Shown in pieces: positions 34,882 through 42,975 of a stretch of DNA of 64,000 nucleotides (positions are counted from its first letter, which is position 1; each line of letters starts with the position of its first letter). A model generated the notes under the pieces. It saw only the letters and a list, made by a program, of their open reading frames with translations. It did no database searches and was not told where the DNA came from. Source of the DNA: Pseudolysinimonas_A sp947085045 (GTDB lineage: Bacteria; Actinomycetota; Actinomycetes; Actinomycetales; Microbacteriaceae); the NCBI GenBank assembly GCA_947085045.1, contig CAMTUU010000001.1, forward strand, positions 186,001-250,000. The letters run 5' to 3'. A program made the translations under genes and the position numbers.

Positions 34882-35336
34882 GTCTCGTCCTTGTCCCGGA
34901 AGTCCTTCGACAGCTCGGCATCAATGATCTTCGAGAGCGCCTCGATGCTCTTCGGGGAGAGCGGCCCAAGTGACCGCGCCGCCGCCTTGATGATCTTCTT
35001 CCGACGGAAGGTCGCGATCAGCTCACGGTTGGCGAGGATCCGCGCCGGCAGTTCTGGATCTTCCCAATCCAAGAGATACGAAGCGTCGACCTCAAATATC
35101 CGCGCTAGCTCCGTGAGCAACGGCATGTCCGTCGTCAGTGCGCCCTCGCCACTGAGCATGTACGCCCAGCGCCCTTCCGAGAGGTTCACGCCGTTCTCCA
35201 GCAGGCGGTCCCTCAGCTCTGCGAAGGGGAGCGGCTTGCCATCGTTCTCGCTGGCATGAACGTCTTGGAGGAGATTCAGCCGCCGTGCGAGTTCTAGAGC
35301 CCGCGCACGAACGGCTTCTCCAGCACTCTCGCTCAC
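34878..35336 (-). CDS. XRE-family helix-turn-helix regulator (ImmR-like)
   Basis: 152 residues from GTG 35336. The centre holds an HTH: FAELRDRLLENGVNLSEGRWAYMLSGEGALTTDMPLLTELARIFEVDASYLLDWEDPELP, with a Cro/CI-type recognition segment and the usual LL-dimer helices after it. The GTG overlaps the upstream hydrolase stop (GTGA). Last gene of the four-gene operon that begins with an ImmA/IrrE peptidase; such XRE/ImmA pairs control ICE excision or phage-like switches. Confidence 0.78.
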   Translation of the reverse strand: MSESAGEAVRARALELARRLNLLQDVHASENDGKPLPFAELRDRLLENGVNLSEGRWAYMLSGEGALTTDMPLLTELARIFEVDASYLLDWEDPELPARILANRELIATFRRKKIIKAAARSLGPLSPKSIEALSKIIDAELSKDFRDKDET

Positions 35337-36487
35337 GGACGCTCTTCCTCTCCCGCAGCAGCGCGATCGCGCGCCACGGCATCCGTGACCCAGTTGGTGA
35401 TGGTCTCTTCGAACCTTTGTGGTTCTCGATTCCACTCCATCGCGTGTGGAGCGTCCTCGAACACTACTAGTTCGGCATGATCGTCATTCCGATCGACGAA
35501 GGCCACGCTGGCAGCGAATGGCGCAGTCGGATCCCCCGGATTGTGGATCACGAGGGTAGGAACGGTCACCCTAGCCGCGGTGCTCTCCAGACCGGAGAGC
35601 CGCACTGGCGCGGCCAGTCCCGCGAGGCGGCACAACCCCGGAGTGCGCAGGATCATCTCGACGAGCGTTCCAACGATTGCCGGCAGTCGTGCTGCGCGAA
35701 CGGCGTGAGCGAGGACGGTCCTCCAGCTAGTAACCGGGGCAACCATCACCACCCCGACTACTCGGTTCGCGTGGCGGGAGTTCTGCAGGAGCAAGCTGCT
35801 GATCATCGCTCCCATCGACCAGCCGACGAGCACGATCGAGCGCGCACCGGAGGCCACGGCGAACTCCAGCGCCGCGTCGACGTCGCGCCACTCTTCCTGG
35901 CCGAGCGATGAACCGCCACCGATGGTTGGCGGTCCCTCCGAGTCACCGCGCCAGGAAGGGACGAGAGACGTCACGCCCGTGGGCAGCAGCGCGCTCACGG
36001 ATGGCAACACCACCGATCGCGTTGTGCGGATTCCGTGGAGATGGATAGCCCACACGGCGTCATCGCCGCTCCCGGGTATCAGCCATGCAGGCGCGGGACC
36101 ACCTGCCGTCACGATGGCGACGTCGGTAAACGGCACGCCGAGTTCCGCCGGGCTGGGATAGACATCCCTGACCCAACGGCCCTCGCCTTGAGCAGGCAGC
36201 GGTGCTCCCCTCACCCGGCCCAGCGCACGCTTCACGGAGGTACCCTGCTCGTCCAATACGACTCCGATGCGAGCGTGGCCACCGTCGGGCATGAGCAGAC
36301 CGTAGGAGCCTGCGGCGCGCGTCAGGTCCGACGCACCGAACTCGATCTCGTCGCCGATTCGGTTGTACTTGATAGGTGCCGCGGGCCGGCCCACCACGAG
36401 CGATCGCGCAGCCGCGAACGCGACCACCACGACGGCGAGTACGGCGAGCACCAGCACGCCAGCGACGACCCAGATGATGATGTTCAC
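35333..36487 (-). CDS. Membrane-anchored alpha/beta hydrolase
   Basis: 384 residues from GTG 36487. One N-terminal transmembrane helix (IIIWVVAGVLVLAVLAVVVVAF) anchors an outward or inward hydrolase domain. The oxyanion HLHGIR, nucleophile elbow GWSMGA (Ser about residue 215), Asp in NPGDPTAPF and His in DAPHAMEWN complete a catalytic triad. Substrate unknown; size suits lipid or peptide esters. Start and stop overlap both neighbours, so it is an integral part of the ImmA-XRE operon, an unusual companion for it. Confidence 0.85.
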   Translation of the reverse strand: MNIIIWVVAGVLVLAVLAVVVVAFAAARSLVVGRPAAPIKYNRIGDEIEFGASDLTRAAGSYGLLMPDGGHARIGVVLDEQGTSVKRALGRVRGAPLPAQGEGRWVRDVYPSPAELGVPFTDVAIVTAGGPAPAWLIPGSGDDAVWAIHLHGIRTTRSVVLPSVSALLPTGVTSLVPSWRGDSEGPPTIGGGSSLGQEEWRDVDAALEFAVASGARSIVLVGWSMGAMISSLLLQNSRHANRVVGVVMVAPVTSWRTVLAHAVRAARLPAIVGTLVEMILRTPGLCRLAGLAAPVRLSGLESTAARVTVPTLVIHNPGDPTAPFAASVAFVDRNDDHAELVVFEDAPHAMEWNREPQRFEETITNWVTDAVARDRAAAGEEERP

Positions 36488-37425
36488 TGCGGTCGCGCCA
36501 TTGATAGATGTGCGGCCGTCATGCGGCGCTCCACCGTCGTCAGCAACCGGGTATCGCGCGGTGTCAAGCTCACTCCTCCGAGGCTTTCAAGGTCTCGCAA
36601 CTGAATCGCGGCGCGATACGCCGCAAGGATCGGGTTCGCTGGTCGAGGCAAGTCGGCGGCAGCCACTTGCATTGCGCGCTGGTCTTTGTAGCCCGCCAGC
36701 GCGCGGGTAAGTCTGTAGCTGGCGAGCTTCCAGCTTGCGACACGGTGGAAGTCCCGAACGGTGATGGTGACGAAGCCAAGCGCGATCACCAGGATGCCCG
36801 GATAGAACAGGACGTTGAACAGTGTCCACGGGATCCCGCCGACCCGCGGTGCCTGCGCGCCGGCCAGTATCAGGCCGCAATGGGCTACGAGCGCCACTCC
36901 CCCTGCCACCGTCGCCAGGCCGCCCGCGATGAAGGCGGCGTAGATGCCCTTCCACCTCGGCAGCAGCATCACGACCATCGTCAGAGCGATCCAGACGATC
37001 TCGCCGACGTAGACCACAGCCCACACGAAGCCCTGCACGTAGATCATGTGGTCGTCAACGAAGAAGATGTTGGACGATCCGCGGTCGGGGATCTGAAAGA
37101 AGATCAACGCCTGAGCCGCCAGCATGAGAACGAGAACCACTGGCCCGCCGCGGGACGTCTTCCTGCCACTCTGCAGCGCCACCGCGTCGCGCAGAAACCA
37201 GAAGGACGCCACCGGGAGCGCCGTTCGGAGGAGGTGCAGGATGTTCGTGCCGCCGAGCCAGGAGTCAGCAACCGGGATCGGGATGACTACACCAATGGCA
37301 AGGAGTCCCAAGAGGCCGAGCACAGTCGCGAACCATGCAGGCCGAGCGGCGGGCCGTCTGAACGCCACCGGGGCTCGCAACAGCACGAGCACGGCAAGCG
37401 CGCCGAACATGATGAGGTTGATCAC
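36484..37425 (-). CDS. Polytopic membrane protein (MAB_1171c/DUF6545-like)
   Basis: 313 residues from GTG 37425. Seven or so hydrophobic helices occupy residues 1-235; the C-terminal 80 residues are soluble and contain YRLTRALAGYKDQRAMQVAAADL and LRDLESLGGVSLTPRDTRLL. The plan resembles the MAB_1171c-type membrane proteins often found beside XRE and ImmA genes in Actinobacteria; this assignment is from memory. It is coupled to ImmA upstream and the hydrolase downstream by 4-base overlaps. Confidence 0.7.
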   Translation of the reverse strand: MINLIMFGALAVLVLLRAPVAFRRPAARPAWFATVLGLLGLLAIGVVIPIPVADSWLGGTNILHLLRTALPVASFWFLRDAVALQSGRKTSRGGPVVLVLMLAAQALIFFQIPDRGSSNIFFVDDHMIYVQGFVWAVVYVGEIVWIALTMVVMLLPRWKGIYAAFIAGGLATVAGGVALVAHCGLILAGAQAPRVGGIPWTLFNVLFYPGILVIALGFVTITVRDFHRVASWKLASYRLTRALAGYKDQRAMQVAAADLPRPANPILAAYRAAIQLRDLESLGGVSLTPRDTRLLTTVERRMTAAHLSMARPQ

Positions 37426-37931
37426 AAGCCGAACACGCTCTCGCCCCGACCCTGCGACCCGAACAATCTCTCTGCGAGTGCATACCCAATCGCTTCGGCA
37501 GCGAGCTCGGTAGTGCTCACCTCGAGCCCGCGCGCGGCCGCCCGCGTGATCGCTCCGCTCACCCCGCTGTCTCCGACCAAGTCCCGAGGCAGCTCGTCCA
37601 GGATTCTGCAGTCGTCGTCCTCAAGAAGGATGTGCCCAAATTCATGCAGGATCGAGTGCTGCTGGTAGATGGGTGAGTCGGACTGCCGGTAGAAGATGTA
37701 GCCGCATTCCTCGACCTCCAAAAAGAGGCCGGTGACACTGGCCCACTCCTCCCCGGACAGCGCAGCAACATGGAGAGGCTTTCCGAAGCGCGCAGCCACT
37801 CGCGCCTGGACCTCATCCCACGTCGGATGCGGAGTCAACTCAAGCTCATCTACGACGCTACGCACCGTCGCGGCGAGACCCTGATGCGCGTGCCCCGAGG
37901 ACTGCGCGCCTATCGCTTCTGACTTCTGCAT
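37422..37931 (-). CDS. ImmA/IrrE-family metallopeptidase
   Basis: 169 residues; GGAGGAG is an excellent ribosome site for ATG 37931. The zinc motif HEFGH is at residues 96-100, followed by the third ligand region (LEDDDCRILDELPRD). This is the COG2856 fold of ImmA and IrrE, which cleave an XRE repressor on a damage or quorum signal. It is the first gene of the coupled operon ImmA, membrane protein, hydrolase, XRE. Confidence 0.85.
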   Translation of the reverse strand: MQKSEAIGAQSSGHAHQGLAATVRSVVDELELTPHPTWDEVQARVAARFGKPLHVAALSGEEWASVTGLFLEVEECGYIFYRQSDSPIYQQHSILHEFGHILLEDDDCRILDELPRDLVGDSGVSGAITRAAARGLEVSTTELAAEAIGYALAERLFGSQGRGESVFGL

Positions 37932-37958
37932 TGACTCCTCCTACCCCCTGGTGGCAAG

Positions 37959-37974
37959 ATTGCGGAACCGCAAT
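37959..37974. promoter_or_regulatory. Perfect 16-bp palindrome upstream of the ImmA operon
   Basis: ATTGCGGAACCGCAAT, 28 bases before the immA-like start and next to TATATT on the minus strand, a possible -10. It is the expected operator for the XRE regulator of this operon. A similar site, ATTGCAGTGCCGCAGC (11 of 16 matches), lies at 34517-34532 upstream of the wHTH gene on the plus strand. Confidence 0.6.
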
Positions 37975-38097
37975 ATAAACTCGATAGATCCTCTTATAGT
38001 GAGAGTGCCGCATCGCCGTTTCGCCAAGAGTAGACCGTGAACGGTCTTTCGGCACAGGTTTCAAGCCAGGCTCAGTCGAGATCAGGTGAACGAAGTC

Positions 38098-38487
38098 ATG
38101 GGAACAAGTCACTCAGGGCCACAGGCGGGGATCGTTCGTGACACCGTCAGCGTGGTCATCCTCGCGATCGCGACGTTCACGTCGCTCGCTGTGTGGGTCG
38201 AGCCGACGCCGACGTGGCGGCTGGTGCCGACGCCGGGCAGCGACAGAGAAATCACGGAGGAGGACAAGCACGCCGAGAAACCGCACGACCTTGGCGAGGT
38301 CGCTCCCGCGCCGGAGGCGCGGGAAACGAGCCAGGCCAGCGCGGTTGACGCGGCGTCAGCCGCACACCCGCTCGACCGCTCCCACCTCTGGGACGCCCTG
38401 GTGCACCTGATCGACAAGAGCCTGACCGGCTTCCTGATCGGGCGGGAGGTGTATCGAGATGACGATCCCCGAAGCGTCGCGGCGTGA
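38098..38487 (+). CDS. Hypothetical membrane-anchored protein
   Basis: 129 residues; AGGTGA is nine bases before the ATG at 38098. One helix near residues 15-36 (VVILAIATFTSLAVWV), then a charged, Glu/Ala-rich cytoplasmic or exported region and a second weak hydrophobic stretch (ALVHLIDKSLTGFLIGREV). It overlaps the prim-pol gene by 29 bases and begins the plus-strand core of the ICE. Unknown function. Confidence 0.6.
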   Translation: MGTSHSGPQAGIVRDTVSVVILAIATFTSLAVWVEPTPTWRLVPTPGSDREITEEDKHAEKPHDLGEVAPAPEARETSQASAVDAASAAHPLDRSHLWDALVHLIDKSLTGFLIGREVYRDDDPRSVAA

Positions 38488-39397
38488 GAACGAGCCATTG
38501 GACGCCGCCGCCCTACTCGCCTCTGTCACTGGGCTCGTGCCGGGCGCCGCAGCGCGCCGCTACGCCGAGGCGGGCATCCCGGTATTCCCCTGCATCGCTG
38601 GCGGTAAGCGACCGCTGACCAGGCGCGGATTCCATGAGGCGAGCACTGAACCGCAACAGGTCGCCCGCTGGTGGTCTCGGTGGCCGAGCGCCAACCTCGG
38701 TATGCCGACAGGGCATGCCTCGGGGCTGGAAGTCGTGGATGTCGACGTGCACGGCGCAATCCGCGGCTTCGCAGCATTCGAACGGGCCCGACGCGAAGGA
38801 CTGACGGATCGCTGGGCCGCGTTCGTCCGCACGCCGTCAGGCGGTGTTCACGCCTACTACCCGGCTGACCCCGAGCTGGCGCAGCCGTCCTGGCAGGTGG
38901 CACGCGCGGGCATCGACTTCCGAGGGGCCGGCGGCTATGTCGTCGTCCCACCCTCGCTCATTCCTGTCGAGGCGAGGTCGTCCGCGTATGCGCTCATCGG
39001 CTCCGGACGCCGCGATGCGGTTCCCGTCGATGCCAGCGAGCTTCGACGGTTCCTCGATCCGCGACCTGTCCGCCCGATGCCGATCATCCCTGTCGAGCGG
39101 GCGGAAGGCATCGACGTGGAACGGATCGCGCGGTGGGTCGGGATGCGCGGCGAGGGCGAGCGCAACCGTGGATTGTTCTGGGCCTCGTGTCGGCTCATCG
39201 AGGCGGGATTCCCACCAGACCACGTTCGTGCTGCCTTGGCACCGGCCGCAGAGCATGCAGGCTTGCCCGCCCCAGAGATCGAGACGACGATTCGCTCGGC
39301 GCACCGCATAGCGACCGGCGCACCTTCCGCACCTGCGGCCAGTCCTCTGTCCGATCTCGCAGCTCGGCCTCCTTCATCGGGTCAGGTGATCTCGTGA
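38459..39397 (+). CDS. Bifunctional DNA primase/polymerase (prim-pol)
   Basis: 312 residues from the ATG at 38459 with GGGAGG upstream. The fold starts ARRYAEAGIPVFPCIAGGKRPLT and has the catalytic DVDVH (about residues 94-98) with GGVHAYY and GIDFRGAGGYVVVPPS. These are prim-pol domain hallmarks of plasmid and ICE replication proteins. A C-terminal all-helical part includes a PriCT-like stretch (GERNRGLFWASCRLIEAGFPPDHVRAALAPAA). It probably primes or replicates the circular element. Confidence 0.9.
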   Translation: MTIPEASRRENEPLDAAALLASVTGLVPGAAARRYAEAGIPVFPCIAGGKRPLTRRGFHEASTEPQQVARWWSRWPSANLGMPTGHASGLEVVDVDVHGAIRGFAAFERARREGLTDRWAAFVRTPSGGVHAYYPADPELAQPSWQVARAGIDFRGAGGYVVVPPSLIPVEARSSAYALIGSGRRDAVPVDASELRRFLDPRPVRPMPIIPVERAEGIDVERIARWVGMRGEGERNRGLFWASCRLIEAGFPPDHVRAALAPAAEHAGLPAPEIETTIRSAHRIATGAPSAPAASPLSDLAARPPSSGQVIS

Positions 39398-40035
39398 TCC
39401 CCAGCGAGGTGCAGTCGCCGCGCGGGCGTCTCGCCGTCTGGACGGCAGTGACTGGGACCGTTTTCATCGCCGCAGCCGCCTTCTGGCTGCCTTTCACAGC
39501 GCTCGCAGACCTAGCACGGCGCTCCGGCATCGACGAGAGTCAGGCGTGGGCGTGGCCGCTGATCGTGGACGGCATCATCGTCGTCGCAACGGTGTCCGTT
39601 GTCGCCCTCGCGGGGCAGCGCGCCGCCTGGTACCCGTGGCTGCTGCTTGCTGCCGCAGCGGCGGTCTCGGTCGCCGCGAACGCGATCCATGCTGTCGTCG
39701 CTGCCGACGCGGACGTCCCTTCCGTGCTCGCTGGATCAGTCGCCGCGGTGCCGCCGCTCGTGCTGCTGGCAGTGACGCACTTGACCGTCGTGCTCACCCG
39801 TCGGTTCCGCTCTGAACCTTCGGTGCAGACCGCGGGAGCGGTGTCGAGCGCGGTCGGATACCTCGCTGCGGAGGCACCTGCACACCTTGCTCCTAGAGAA
39901 CTCGCGCTGCAGATGAAGGAGGACGGCATGACGAACAAGGCCATCGCTCGTGCGACCGGAGTGCATCCATCCACGGTCGGTCGTTGGCTGGCGACGCCCG
40001 CGCTCGTCGCCACGTCGGAGGGGGGTGCGCTGTGA
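39394..40035 (+). CDS. DUF2637 membrane protein with C-terminal helix-turn-helix
   Basis: 213 residues from GTG 39394, overlapping the prim-pol stop (GTGA). Residues 1-140 are the four-helix DUF2637 membrane domain of actinobacterial ICEs (AFWLPFTALADLARRSGID, WAWPLIVDGIIVVATVSVVAL), seen in transfer/spread proteins. Residues 155-213 carry an HTH: APRELALQMKEDGMTNKAIARATGVHPSTVGRWL. The combination suggests a membrane protein that binds element DNA, perhaps for segregation or intracellular spread. Confidence 0.85.
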   Translation: MIPSEVQSPRGRLAVWTAVTGTVFIAAAAFWLPFTALADLARRSGIDESQAWAWPLIVDGIIVVATVSVVALAGQRAAWYPWLLLAAAAAVSVAANAIHAVVAADADVPSVLAGSVAAVPPLVLLAVTHLTVVLTRRFRSEPSVQTAGAVSSAVGYLAAEAPAHLAPRELALQMKEDGMTNKAIARATGVHPSTVGRWLATPALVATSEGGAL

Positions 40036-40472
40036 ACGACGAGACACCGGAAGCGGAGCGCGAGCGCGCGGTTGCGACGGCTCGACGTGTCGCCGAGCAA
40101 CGCCGCGGCGAGGCAACAGAAGTGTCGGAGCTGGCGCGCCACGGCGACCCGTACCGGCCCACAACCGCTTCCTCCACGGGCACTTCGCTGACAGATCGGC
40201 TGCGAGCCGAGCACAACCGTAGCCAGGTGGTGTGGGTACGGCCGACCGACCTGCTGCCTTCCGCCTCGGGTCGCATGATCGGTCGCGGTATCGACCTCCG
40301 CACCGATCTGGCGCGGCGCATCGAAGAACGTCGGCAGGCGTCCGCCCAGGCAACGCCAGTGACCCGACCCGGCGTTCGAGCACGCGCCAGGGGCCTCGCT
40401 CCGCTGACCGCTTTCGGACAGTCATCCACGGACGAGCGCTCCGTCAGCCGCGACCCGCTGCGACGTCTCTGA
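40032..40472 (+). CDS. Hypothetical ICE protein, charged and helical
   Basis: 146 residues from GTG 40032, overlapping the previous stop. Arg- and Glu-rich N-terminus (EAERERAVATARRVAEQRRGEA) with a central LTDRLRAEHNRSQVVWVRPTDLLPSASGRMIGRGIDLRTDLARRIEERR. No known motif. Translationally coupled, so part of the replication/maintenance operon. Confidence 0.6.
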   Translation: MNDETPEAERERAVATARRVAEQRRGEATEVSELARHGDPYRPTTASSTGTSLTDRLRAEHNRSQVVWVRPTDLLPSASGRMIGRGIDLRTDLARRIEERRQASAQATPVTRPGVRARARGLAPLTAFGQSSTDERSVSRDPLRRL

Positions 40473-40479
40473 GCACATC

Positions 40480-41310
40480 ATGTCTGCACTGACCGCCCCC
40501 TCGTCGTTCCGCACCCCCGAAGGACTGCGCGCGCTCCTGAAGCGGCTGCACGACGAGGGCGAGAGTGCATGGCGGCGCAACGCGGATGTCGCGGCACTCA
40601 TGGAGTACACAGCGGGGCGGTACGCGGGCCTTGCACGCAAGCATGGCCTTGATCCCTGGGAGGCGGCGAGCGCCGCGTTCGACGCAATGCGCACGCCGGC
40701 CGTGCGCAACGCCGAAGATCCCTGGGCTGTCGTCACTCGCGCCGTACAGGTCACGCTGATCGCCGAGGAACGAGGCAACGGACTGCTGTGCTCGACGCAT
40801 CAGGCCCGGAGGCCGCAGTACAGCGGCTTCCACGACCCCGAGCGGTTCAGCGACCGGGAGAACCCGCTCACCGACTACCACGAGGCGCTGCAAGTCGCGC
40901 CCGCAGGTGAAGGCGGAAGCGAGCCGCACGAGGAGGCGACGGGCGTCGTCCGCGCCGTCGAGGACGCGATCAAGCTGCTCACGCTGCTCGATTGGCCGGA
41001 GCAGACCGCTCGTGCAGCGGTGGAGCACATCTGCACCCGGCTTGGCGCATCGCCCTCGCGCGCGAGCGCCGCGGAGTCGTTGCGGCGAGACCGGCACGCT
41101 CGGGCCGTACTCGATCTGTCGTCGACGAGTTGGAGTGCGCTGCTTCGGGCAATCCTGGGCAACACCGATCCCGATCAGGCGCACACCGCCGTCGGCCGCG
41201 GAGTACTGTTCCGCCTTCTCGTCGGCGAGCCTCTCCGTGCGCTGCTCACCGACGACGACCTCGTGCTGCTCCTGGGCCTGAACGCGCCTCTGCCGGCGGG
41301 AGTGAGCTGA
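40480..41310 (+). CDS. Hypothetical ICE protein, possible sigma-like fold
   Basis: 276 residues. The N-terminal half is helical (ADVAALMEYTAGRYAGLARKHGLDPWEAASAAFDAMR, AEDPWAVVTRAVQVTLIAEERGNGLLCSTHQARRPQYS), loosely like region 2 of sigma factors. The C-terminal half has WPEQTARAAVEHICTRLGASPSRASAAESLRRDRHARAVLDLS, an HTH-like segment. No catalytic motif. Conserved in position between the DUF2637 and ParB genes. Confidence 0.6.
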   Translation: MSALTAPSSFRTPEGLRALLKRLHDEGESAWRRNADVAALMEYTAGRYAGLARKHGLDPWEAASAAFDAMRTPAVRNAEDPWAVVTRAVQVTLIAEERGNGLLCSTHQARRPQYSGFHDPERFSDRENPLTDYHEALQVAPAGEGGSEPHEEATGVVRAVEDAIKLLTLLDWPEQTARAAVEHICTRLGASPSRASAAESLRRDRHARAVLDLSSTSWSALLRAILGNTDPDQAHTAVGRGVLFRLLVGEPLRALLTDDDLVLLLGLNAPLPAGVS

Positions 41311-41313
41311 GGC

Positions 41314-42294
41314 ATGGGCGCGAGCACGGGGCACATCGAGCTGGAGCGCACCATCGACTCCATCGTTGTCGGCAGTCGTCATCGGGTTGAGCTGGGAGAC
41401 ATCGACGCGCTCGCCGCGTCCATTGAACGTGACGGACTGCTCCAGCCGCCAACCGTCACGCCAGACGGAGTACTGGTGTGCGGTGCGCGCCGCCTCGCGG
41501 CGCTCCGCCAACTCGGTCACAAGAAGGTCAATGTCTTCGTGCGCTCCGGGATCAGCGACCGGCTCCAGAGACTCATGGCGGAGCAAGCGGACAACGTGCT
41601 GCACAAGCCGTTCACCCAGACCGAAGCCGCGGCTCTCTACCGCGAGCTGAAGGCCCTCATGGCTGAGGACGCCGCCCGTCGCCAAGCCGCGACCCAGTTC
41701 GGCGCGGGCGAGAGAATCGCCGGGACGAACGGTGGTGCCGTGACGGCACCACCGCCGATCGGCGCTCTCGGCAAGTCCCGCGCACACGCCGCCCTCATGG
41801 TCACAGGCCGAAAGTCCTACACGAGCCTGGAGCAGATCAATGACCTCCAGCGGATCGCAAACGACCCTCGGCAGCCGGAGGACGTGCGCAGTTTCGCACG
41901 TTCCGAACTCGACGCGATCGACCGCGGCGCGTCAATCACCGCCGCGCACGCCCGGACAATCGCCATGCTGGCGATCCCCCAAGAGGAACCCGAGCCACCC
42001 GGCGAACTGGAGCTGCTCGCGCAAGAGGCGCTAGAACGCGCGAAGCAAGGGCGCAAGCGCGGCCCGGCTCCGACGCAACTGTCGGCGTCCGTGCCCGTTC
42101 GCTATCCGGTGCGCGCATTCGCGCTCACCTGGAACGACCTCGATCAATGGTGGTCCCACTACGACCCCGGCGAGGTTGCCGCGGCGCTGAGCGACCACCA
42201 GTGGCAGCACATCGAAACGATCCTCGACGCTACTGTCCGCTTCTTCGACGCGGCCCGCGCCGCCCGCCAACGTCTCGCCAAGGAGAGTGCCTGA
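41314..42294 (+). CDS. ParB-like nuclease/partition domain protein
   Basis: 326 residues. Residues about 12-100 are a ParB N-terminal domain: DSIVVGSRHRVELGDIDALAASIERDGLLQPPTVTPDGVLVCGARRLAALRQLG, with GARR for the usual GERR nucleotide motif. A helical HTH-like middle (PFTQTEAAALYRELKAL, KSRAHAALMVTGRKS) and a C-terminal part with HYDPGEVAAALSDHQWQ follow. No ParA is adjacent in this window. It may segregate the circular form or silence element genes. Confidence 0.82.
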   Translation: MGASTGHIELERTIDSIVVGSRHRVELGDIDALAASIERDGLLQPPTVTPDGVLVCGARRLAALRQLGHKKVNVFVRSGISDRLQRLMAEQADNVLHKPFTQTEAAALYRELKALMAEDAARRQAATQFGAGERIAGTNGGAVTAPPPIGALGKSRAHAALMVTGRKSYTSLEQINDLQRIANDPRQPEDVRSFARSELDAIDRGASITAAHARTIAMLAIPQEEPEPPGELELLAQEALERAKQGRKRGPAPTQLSASVPVRYPVRAFALTWNDLDQWWSHYDPGEVAAALSDHQWQHIETILDATVRFFDAARAARQRLAKESA

Positions 42295-42965
42295 TGCCGC
42301 AAACCCGATTCCCCCGTCGCCTCATGATCCTGTTGATCGTCGGAGCCGCGGTCCTCGCCGTGCTCATCGGAGTGGGGCTTTACGGGCTGCTGCTCGGGCC
42401 TCGCTCCGAGCCGTCACCGAGCGGGAGCGCGGCCGATCCTCCAGGCGCGTCCACGAGCGCACCACCGCCGACCTCGAGCACACCGCCCTCCGTCCGCGAG
42501 TCCGACGATCCCGAGACCTTCGCTCGGGCGCTCGCCACCGCGCTGTTCACCTGGGACACCGCGACCGACTTCGGACCCACCGACTACGCGCAGGTCATCG
42601 TGGACGTGGGCGACCCGTCGGGCAACGAGACCGCCGGGCTCGCCTCGGACGTGCGTAGATACATCCCCACGTCGGAAGCTTGGGCGCAACTCCGCACGAT
42701 GCAAACGCGCCAGTGGCTCGACATCAGTGAGGTCTTCGTGCCCGGCGAGTGGGCGACGGCGCTAGAGCAGGCATCCGAGGGACAAATCCTTCCCGGAACC
42801 ATCGCCTACACGATCACCGGCACCCGGCAACGCGAAGGCATCAACGGCACCGACCCGGTGACCAGCTCCCACGATGTCGCTTTCACCGTGTTCATCACTT
42901 GCGAGCCGACCTTCGACACCTGCCGCGCCCTGCGCTTGTCCGAGCTGGATAACCCCCTCCGCTGA
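42294..42965 (+). CDS. VirB8/TcpC-like conjugal transfer membrane protein
   Basis: 223 residues; its ATG overlaps the ParB stop. One N-terminal helix (LMILLIVGAAVLAVLIGVGLYGLLL), a Ser/Pro-rich linker, then an exported domain with FARALATALFTWDTATDFGPTDYAQVI, an NTF2-like start used by VirB8/TcpC proteins. It would scaffold the transfer channel. Assigned from architecture and context, not from a strict motif. Confidence 0.7.
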   Translation: MPQTRFPRRLMILLIVGAAVLAVLIGVGLYGLLLGPRSEPSPSGSAADPPGASTSAPPPTSSTPPSVRESDDPETFARALATALFTWDTATDFGPTDYAQVIVDVGDPSGNETAGLASDVRRYIPTSEAWAQLRTMQTRQWLDISEVFVPGEWATALEQASEGQILPGTIAYTITGTRQREGINGTDPVTSSHDVAFTVFITCEPTFDTCRALRLSELDNPLR

Positions 42966-42975
42966 TCGGCGCCCC

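Noticed and set aside
38459..39397. A classical replication initiator (RepSA-like) for an AICE
   Set aside because: The protein is a prim-pol, and the transfer genes are T4SS type rather than the single FtsK-like TraB of AICEs.
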